Shown in pieces: positions 5,894 to 8,903 of a stretch of 8,903 bases of DNA. The notes under the pieces are model-generated. The model did not search any database. It worked only from the letters and a program-made list of their open reading frames with translations, and was not told the DNA's origin. The DNA is from JAGVWT01 sp964538405 (GTDB taxonomy: Archaea; Nanobdellota; Nanobdellia; Pacearchaeales; GW2011-AR1). The translations under genes were made by a program, and so were the position numbers. Within the stretch, counting starts at the first letter, position 1, and every line of letters starts with the position of its first letter. The stretch is from positions 1 through 8,903 of the forward strand of contig CAZIET010000029.1 in assembly GCA_964538405.1 (NCBI GenBank), in the 5' to 3' direction.

Positions 5894-5966
5894 AGCCCCG
5901 TAGAATAGCGGTCAAGTTCGCGGCCCTTTGGAGGCTGAAACCCAGGTTCGAATCCTGGCGGGGCTA
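5894..5966 (+). tRNA. tRNA-Gln (anticodon UUG)
   Basis: A complete cloverleaf is visible. The acceptor stem AGCCCCG (5894-5900) pairs with CGGGGCT (5959-5965) and is followed by discriminator A. The D stem is GAAT/GTTC with one wobble pair and a GG-containing loop. The anticodon stem CGGCC/GGCTG has one G-U pair and loop CTTTGGA, giving anticodon TTG at 5928-5930. The variable loop has four bases. The T arm is CCAGG-TTCGAAT-CCTGG. There is no intron and no encoded CCA, so CCA is added after transcription. In archaea this tRNA is normally charged with Glu and then amidated to Gln by GatDE. A short T-run at 5974-5977 may end the transcript. Confidence 0.96.
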
Positions 5967-6001
5967 TTTCAAATTTTGTGTAAAATCCAAGTTTCATAAA
6001 G

Positions 6002-6008
6002 CTTAAAA
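6002..6008 (+). promoter_or_regulatory. TATA-like box for the 61-aa gene
   Basis: CTTAAAA is centred about 25 bases before the ATG at 6030, again the leaderless spacing. Its presence is the main support for the small gene being expressed on its own and not from the tRNA promoter. Confidence 0.5.
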
Positions 6009-6029
6009 GTAATCTCTCTAAATAATAAA

Positions 6030-6215
6030 ATGACAATTGAATACACCCATATGGGATTTATGTCCCCAAGAGAACCTGAAATGGATGCAGTTGATAGATG
6101 GAGGGACTTAAAAAGAAAACTAGAAGAAAAATTAAGAAGAGGCGAGATACCTGCAGAAGATGTGGAAGGGGTTAGATATGGTTTAGACAGAATTCATCAT
6201 TATTATAAGATATAA
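6030..6215 (+). CDS. Small charged helical protein, 61 aa, unknown function
   Basis: I do not recognise it. After a short N-terminal stretch with MSPREPEMD, residues about 19-38 (AVDRWRDLKRKLEEKLRRGE) form a strongly amphipathic, highly charged helix. The linker IPAEDVEGV leads to a second helix ending in RIHHYYKI. It has no cysteine and no membrane segment. The helix-turn-helix layout suggests a small binding protein, but no DNA-binding motif can be claimed. It lies between tRNA-Gln and a convergent phosphorylase gene, with its own TATA-like box at leaderless distance. The codon pattern and promoter make a real gene likely. Confidence 0.65.
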   Translation: MTIEYTHMGFMSPREPEMDAVDRWRDLKRKLEEKLRRGEIPAEDVEGVRYGLDRIHHYYKI

Positions 6216-6245
6216 TTTTTATGATATTATTGAACAAATCCTAAT

Positions 6246-6986
6246 TTATGGTTTAGTTTTTAAGCATTTTAATACAAGATCAAATAATTTATGCTGAGCT
6301 TTTCTTACATCAAATCTATGGAATTTAGGTAACCATTTTTTACCTAGTAGATCACTTACAATAAATGCTGACGCAATTTTTACTTTTCTATACTGAGCTA
6401 CAGCAAATAAAGCAGATGCTTCCATTTCTACTGTGGCAACGCCCTGTTTACTGTATTGTTCTACTTCTGCTCTAGTTTCTCTGTAAGGAGCATCAATAGT
6501 CCAAGTGACTCCCTCTAAAAAAGGAACTTTCTCTTTTCTTAAAACATTCTTTAACTTCTTAGTTAATTTTTGATCTGGGTAAGTATAATCTCCATGAGGT
6601 AGATAATGGTAGCTTGTTCCTTCGTCTCTTAAAGCTTTAGTACATAAAAAAACACCTTCCGTATCTAAACCTCCCGCGGTTCCAATATTAATGAATTCCT
6701 TTCCACCAAGAGCAATTAATTCTTCAAGTACGGTTGCTGCGTTTGGTGCTCCAATCCCAGTCATTCTTACTATACCAATATCTTTATAGACATAAATTGT
6801 AAGCAAAGAATAAAGTTTTATCTTTTTAAGTTTATATTTCCTTAAGAAATAATTTTTCATCCTTTCCCCATATGTTATTATATATTTTCTTGGGAATTTC
6901 CCTTTGAACTTTTTGTATTTTATATAATCTGTCGGATGAAATAGAGACTCTTGTAAATGTTTGTCTTTAAAATTTGGATAAACCAT
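6246..6986 (-). CDS. PNP/UDP-family nucleoside phosphorylase
   Basis: This 246-aa protein belongs to the trimeric/hexameric nucleoside phosphorylase family (purine and uridine phosphorylases, MTA nucleosidase), which split the N-glycosidic bond for nucleoside salvage. Seen: IVRMTGIGAPNAATVLEEL (72-90) and INIGTAGGL (99-107), the phosphate/base region; VATVEMEASALFAVA (183-197), whose Met-Glu binds ribose in relatives; and FIVSD (208-212) with the conserved Asp. The Arg that binds phosphate in E. coli Udp and PNP (RxGTxG) is Asn100 here, so specificity or mechanism may differ. The substrate cannot be decided. The N-terminal 60 residues are unusually rich in Lys and Tyr. It is a single gene with a palindromic TATA box. 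Confidence 0.88.
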   Translation of the reverse strand: MVYPNFKDKHLQESLFHPTDYIKYKKFKGKFPRKYIITYGERMKNYFLRKYKLKKIKLYSLLTIYVYKDIGIVRMTGIGAPNAATVLEELIALGGKEFINIGTAGGLDTEGVFLCTKALRDEGTSYHYLPHGDYTYPDQKLTKKLKNVLRKEKVPFLEGVTWTIDAPYRETRAEVEQYSKQGVATVEMEASALFAVAQYRKVKIASAFIVSDLLGKKWLPKFHRFDVRKAQHKLFDLVLKCLKTKP

Positions 6987-7006
6987 TATAAATTAATAAT
7001 TTTACA

Positions 7007-7016
7007 TTTTATAAAA
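7007..7016 (-). promoter_or_regulatory. TATA box for the nucleoside phosphorylase gene
   Basis: The palindrome TTTTATAAAA is centred about 25 bases before the ATG at 6986. It lies in the 40-base gap just downstream of bud32, so the phosphorylase is probably a separate transcription unit. Confidence 0.55.
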
Positions 7017-7026
7017 GTGAGGCTAC

Positions 7027-7650
7027 TTAATATTGTTCTTTATACCTTCCTCTTTGCTCAACTTTCTTAAATCTTTCTAATACTTTAGTTGAAGTTTTTG
7101 ATATTTTATATCCTTTTATTATTTCATTGAAGAACGTTTCTGAATGCTTGAAGTGCTTTGAATCTAGAGCTTGTTTTAACAAATGCAAATCTACTGCCTT
7201 GTCCTCATCTTTGTTGCTTACAAATCCCAATCCAAAATCAATAAAGTAAACCTTCTCCTTGAATATCATATTGGATGTTGTTAGATCTCCATGAATAATG
7301 TCAATATCATGAATTTTTGCAAGGTTTTCGCCTATTTGGTTTAATATTTCTTTTTGTTTTTTATCATTAAATGATTCTAAATATTCTGAAAGTTTCTTTC
7401 CTTCAATATTTTCCATGATTATTCTAAAATCATCTTTGTTTGAGAAATCAGATTCAATTTTTGGTGTTGGAATAACTTTTGATGCTTTTTCTATAAGTTT
7501 TGCTTCGCTTTTCGTACGAGATTTTCTTATTTTATCATCAATTTCTTTTATTCTGTAAGATTTCGGTTTTCTATCTTTGAATATCCAGTTTTTTCTTTCA
7601 TAAATAGTTATATCTGCTTCCGCTCCACGGAAAAGAATTTTAGGTTTCAT
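7027..7650 (-). CDS. bud32: KEOPS complex kinase/ATPase Bud32
   Basis: This 207-aa protein is the stand-alone form of Bud32, the small RIO-like kinase of the KEOPS complex. KEOPS makes t6A at position 37 of ANN-decoding tRNAs together with Kae1. Motifs: RGAEA (8-12), ATP lysine K25 in FKDRKPKSYR, KSRTKSEAKL (43-52) with helix Glu49, catalytic HGDLTTSNMI (120-129; D122, N127), metal-binding IDFGLG (137-142), DKAVDLHLLKQAL, and the C-terminal RGRYKEQ tail that matches the R-rich end of the family. All catalytic residues are present. The start codon overlaps the stop of the RelE-like gene as ATGA, and no promoter is evident between them. Bud32 therefore seems to be expressed as the third gene of the winged-helix/RelE-like operon. 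Confidence 0.94.
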   Translation of the reverse strand: MKPKILFRGAEADITIYERKNWIFKDRKPKSYRIKEIDDKIRKSRTKSEAKLIEKASKVIPTPKIESDFSNKDDFRIIMENIEGKKLSEYLESFNDKKQKEILNQIGENLAKIHDIDIIHGDLTTSNMIFKEKVYFIDFGLGFVSNKDEDKAVDLHLLKQALDSKHFKHSETFFNEIIKGYKISKTSTKVLERFKKVEQRGRYKEQY

Positions 7651-8018
7651 CTTTTTTTATACCCTAAAATTTTGTCATAAGAAGGATGATTTAAAATATC
7701 AAGAATGAAGCATACTATCTCTATTTGATCCCCTTTAACTGTATACAGCATTCTCCAAAATTGCGATAACTCAACCCTAAACAAATTTGAAACGTTGTAA
7801 TTTTTTATATACTCTTTAGGAATAAGATCCTTTTTTATCGAATCTCCGTAAAAAGGATTTGCTTTTATAAACCCAATTTTTTGGCTGATTGATTTTAATA
7901 GCTGCATTTCTTCCGTATTTTCTTTTCTTTTCTTTTTTTGTTGGCCAACAATTGAGTTTAGATTTTTATAAGATTTTTCAGCATCACCTAGAAGAACCAC
8001 TCTAATGGGTTTTTTCAT
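7647..8018 (-). CDS. RelE/ParE-like toxin-family protein
   Basis: This 123-aa basic protein resembles the RelE/ParE superfamily, small ribosome-dependent mRNA endonucleases or gyrase inhibitors. An N-terminal strand (IRVVLLGDAEK), a helical hairpin with a Lys/Arg-rich turn (KKKRK, 28-32), the segment NPFYGDSIKKDLIP, and a final sheet with NLFRVEL, WRMLYTV and IEIVCFILDIL match the fold. The tail reads NHPSYDKILGYKKR. Arg81, Arg89, His111 and Tyr114/Tyr120 are candidate active-site residues by position. No biochemical activity can be assigned. It overlaps both neighbours by four bases: the winged-helix gene upstream (candidate antitoxin) and bud32 downstream. It could be a housekeeping RNA-binding relative and not a toxin. 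Confidence 0.75.
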   Translation of the reverse strand: MKKPIRVVLLGDAEKSYKNLNSIVGQQKKKRKENTEEMQLLKSISQKIGFIKANPFYGDSIKKDLIPKEYIKNYNVSNLFRVELSQFWRMLYTVKGDQIEIVCFILDILNHPSYDKILGYKKR

Positions 8019-8275
8019 ATCTCTGTACCTTTTTGTATCAAAGTTTTAAGTTCATCACGTTCTGTAAATACCCAAAGAATTCCCTTTGTTCCGATTATTA
8101 TTTTTCCACTTATTTGCAAGTAGTCCAATATCTGTATAAGTGTTTGGTGCATGACTTTTCTTGGAAGATCTGATTTGAGTTCAGCTAATTTTACTGGTCT
8201 TCCCATTTTTTTCAGGACTTGCTCTACCATAAGTACTGTGTTCAACGTTGGTGAATGCTGTATTGTTTCTTTCAT
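8015..8275 (-). CDS. Winged-helix DNA-binding protein, candidate antitoxin or repressor
   Basis: This 86-aa protein looks like a single winged helix-turn-helix domain. It opens with HSPTLNTVLMVEQVLKKM, then PVKLAELKSDLPRKVMHQTLIQILDYLQISGKIII and the wing GTKGILWVF, ending in a charged helix. It has no metal or ligand site that I can identify. The pairing with a RelE-like gene, antitoxin first and with an ATGA overlap, is the usual toxin-antitoxin order. It also heads the operon that ends with bud32, so it may autoregulate all three genes. A related pair of half-sites lies upstream of its TATA box (8304-8334). DNA binding is inferred from fold, not shown. Confidence 0.8.
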   Translation of the reverse strand: MKETIQHSPTLNTVLMVEQVLKKMGRPVKLAELKSDLPRKVMHQTLIQILDYLQISGKIIIGTKGILWVFTERDELKTLIQKGTEI

Positions 8276-8294
8276 CTTTATCTAACTTTGATAT

Positions 8295-8303
8295 ATTTTT
8301 ATA
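8295..8303 (-). promoter_or_regulatory. TATA box of the winged-helix/RelE-like/bud32 operon
   Basis: The minus strand reads TATAAAAAT centred about 24 bases before the ATG at 8275. It is the only clear promoter for the three overlapping genes. A second AT-only stretch at 8311-8320 lies further upstream. Confidence 0.55.
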
Positions 8304-8334
8304 CTTATCGTATATATAAATGTTCTTATTCGTA
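8304..8334. repeat. Imperfect direct repeat upstream of the operon promoter (possible operator)
   Basis: CTTATCGTA at 8304-8312 recurs as CTTATTCGTA at 8325-8334, with starts 21 bases apart (two helical turns) and directly upstream of the TATA box. Two same-face sites next to a promoter are what a small winged-helix regulator could bind. The second copy extends into CTTATTCGTAAG, with inverted CTTA/TAAG ends. The match is short and could be chance in AT-rich DNA. Confidence 0.35.
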
Positions 8335-8352
8335 AGTTATTTCTAGTTATTA

Positions 8353-8862
8353 TTAGAACCTCATGTGTTTGACTTTTCCGAACTTCTTTGCTAATTTCAT
8401 CATTTGCTTTTGACTTAATTGTCCTGATTCCATGTCTGCACCCATTCCAGTTTTCATCATTTCGGTTAACATTTTGTATTGTTTCAGCAGAGCACGGACA
8501 TCTGAATTGTTCACTCCAGCCCCTTTTGCAATCCTTCCTATTCTTTGAGTTTGTTTTTCAAGAAGTTCGGGATTTTCTTTTTCCTCTGCAGTCATTGATT
8601 TTACAATGTGTTCCCATTTTGCAGTTTTTGCTTGTTGTGATTCAAGCAAATCATCAGAAATCTTCGCACTTCCCATTCCGGGGATCATTTCCTTTAGTTT
8701 TCCGAATCCTCCAAGAGAGTTCATTGATTTTATCTGTTCTATAAAGTCTTCAATATTAATTTTTCCATCTTCAATCTTTTTCTTTAACTTATCCTGCTTG
8801 TCCTTATCAGTTACTGATTTTATCTTCTCAATCAAAGATTCCAAATCACCCATGCCAAGCAA
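8353..8862 (-). CDS. srp54: SRP54 M domain, separated from the GTPase part by an in-frame TGA
   Basis: This is the complete C-terminal part of the signal recognition particle GTPase SRP54. It starts at the linker LLGMGDLESLIEKI and includes the Met-rich signal-peptide groove (GGFGKLKEMIPGMGS, MMKTGMG, QKQMMKLAKK) and the 7S RNA-binding motif IGRIAKGAGVNNSDVRALLKQYK. In normal archaea SRP54 is one chain of about 440-450 residues. Here a single TGA at 8866-8868 lies in the same frame directly before Arg-Leu-Leu-Gly-Met-Gly. The separate frame could start at TTG 8862 or ATG 8853, neither with a clear leader. The M domain shows no decay, which argues against an old pseudogene. A sequencing error, a recent mutation, or a true split protein remain possible. 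Confidence 0.85.
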   Translation of the reverse strand: MLGMGDLESLIEKIKSVTDKDKQDKLKKKIEDGKINIEDFIEQIKSMNSLGGFGKLKEMIPGMGSAKISDDLLESQQAKTAKWEHIVKSMTAEEKENPELLEKQTQRIGRIAKGAGVNNSDVRALLKQYKMLTEMMKTGMGADMESGQLSQKQMMKLAKKFGKVKHMRF

Positions 8863-8865
8863 TCT

Positions 8866-8903
8866 TCAAAGGAACGATTTTGGATTGAATTCTTCTAAGT
8901 CAT
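8866..8903 (-). CDS. srp54: SRP54, end of the N/GTPase part (partial at window edge)
   Basis: Read on the minus strand from the window edge, the frame gives DLEEFNPKSFL and then TGA. This matches the end of the archaeal SRP54 GTPase part just before the linker, where relatives usually read F-V-S/A-R-L-L-G-M-G. The frame is continuous with the M-domain frame downstream, and only the TGA codon interrupts it, at the place of the usual Ser or Ala. The rest of the GTPase domain lies outside the window. Confidence 0.7.
   Translation of the reverse strand, partial: DLEEFNPKSFL

Noticed and set aside
8325..8336. CTTATTCGTAAG as an SRP54 terminator hairpin
   Set aside because: A four-base stem around TTCG is too weak, and archaeal termination rests mainly on T-tracts; it is kept only as part of a possible operator.
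8388..8744. Plus-strand 118-aa frame opposite SRP54
   Set aside because: It is Phe/Leu-rich, hydrophobic and antisense to the conserved M domain, with no promoter-like box at the usual distance.
8866..8868. TGA read as a sense codon (recoding or selenocysteine) in SRP54
   Set aside because: No other gene in the window contains an in-frame TGA, and two genes here end naturally in TGA. SRP54 has no selenocysteine relatives, and I see no SECIS-like structure after the gene. Genome-wide recoding cannot be excluded from one window but is not supported.
1..8903. CRISPR array, insertion sequence or integrated element
   Set aside because: I see no regularly spaced repeats, no transposase or integrase motif, and no terminal inverted repeats; tRNA-Gln shows no evident duplicated 3' end nearby that would mark an attachment site.

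Overview
This window most likely comes from an archaeon with a small, AT-rich, tightly packed genome, and a DPANN-type lineage (Woesearchaeota/Pacearchaeota-like) fits best. The archaeal signs are direct: the translation factor aIF2-alpha, an archaeal uS15, a Nop10-like protein, the KEOPS kinase Bud32, SRP54, a tRNA without encoded CCA, and AT-rich TATA-like boxes centred about 24-27 bases before most lone or first start codons (leaderless transcripts). The DPANN assignment is inferred from gene size, compaction and eroded motifs; no lineage marker here proves it.

Layout. 1-1541 (+): the 3' part of a large, heavily sequon-rich cell-surface protein with a PGF-pre-PGF-like domain and a C-terminal membrane anchor. 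1554-1937 (-): an orphan 127-aa protein. 2023-2625 (+): a family 4-type uracil-DNA glycosylase that has lost its Fe-S ligands. 2622-4378 (-): a translation/ribosome-biogenesis block read as uS15, aIF2-alpha, a Nudix-fold protein with a degenerate Nudix box, and a 46-aa Nop10-like protein. 4420-5359 (+): a MinD/ParA-like ATPase overlapped by a 43-aa zinc-ribbon protein. 5356-5841 (-): a YbaK/ProX-type aminoacyl-tRNA deacylase, divergent from tRNA-Gln(UUG) at 5894-5966 across a shared palindromic TATA box. 6030-6215 (+): a 61-aa orphan. 6246-6986 (-): a nucleoside phosphorylase-family protein. 7027-8275 (-): a three-gene operon of winged-helix protein, RelE/ParE-like toxin and Bud32, with both junctions overlapping by four bases (ATGA). 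8353-8903 (-): SRP54, interrupted by one in-frame TGA exactly at the GTPase/M-domain junction.

Two small genes, the Nop10-like gene at 2622-2762 and the zinc ribbon at 5228-5359, are easy to miss. Both overlap the preceding gene and both end in a stop codon that interlocks (TTAA) with the stop of a convergent neighbour.

Most genes serve information processing: initiation, ribosome, pseudouridylation, tRNA editing, t6A synthesis, protein targeting and uracil repair. The most unusual points are the split SRP54 frame, the toxin-antitoxin-like pair translationally coupled to Bud32, and the repeated loss of metal-binding or catalytic residues (UDG, Nudix, Nop10, MinD) in otherwise well-preserved proteins.
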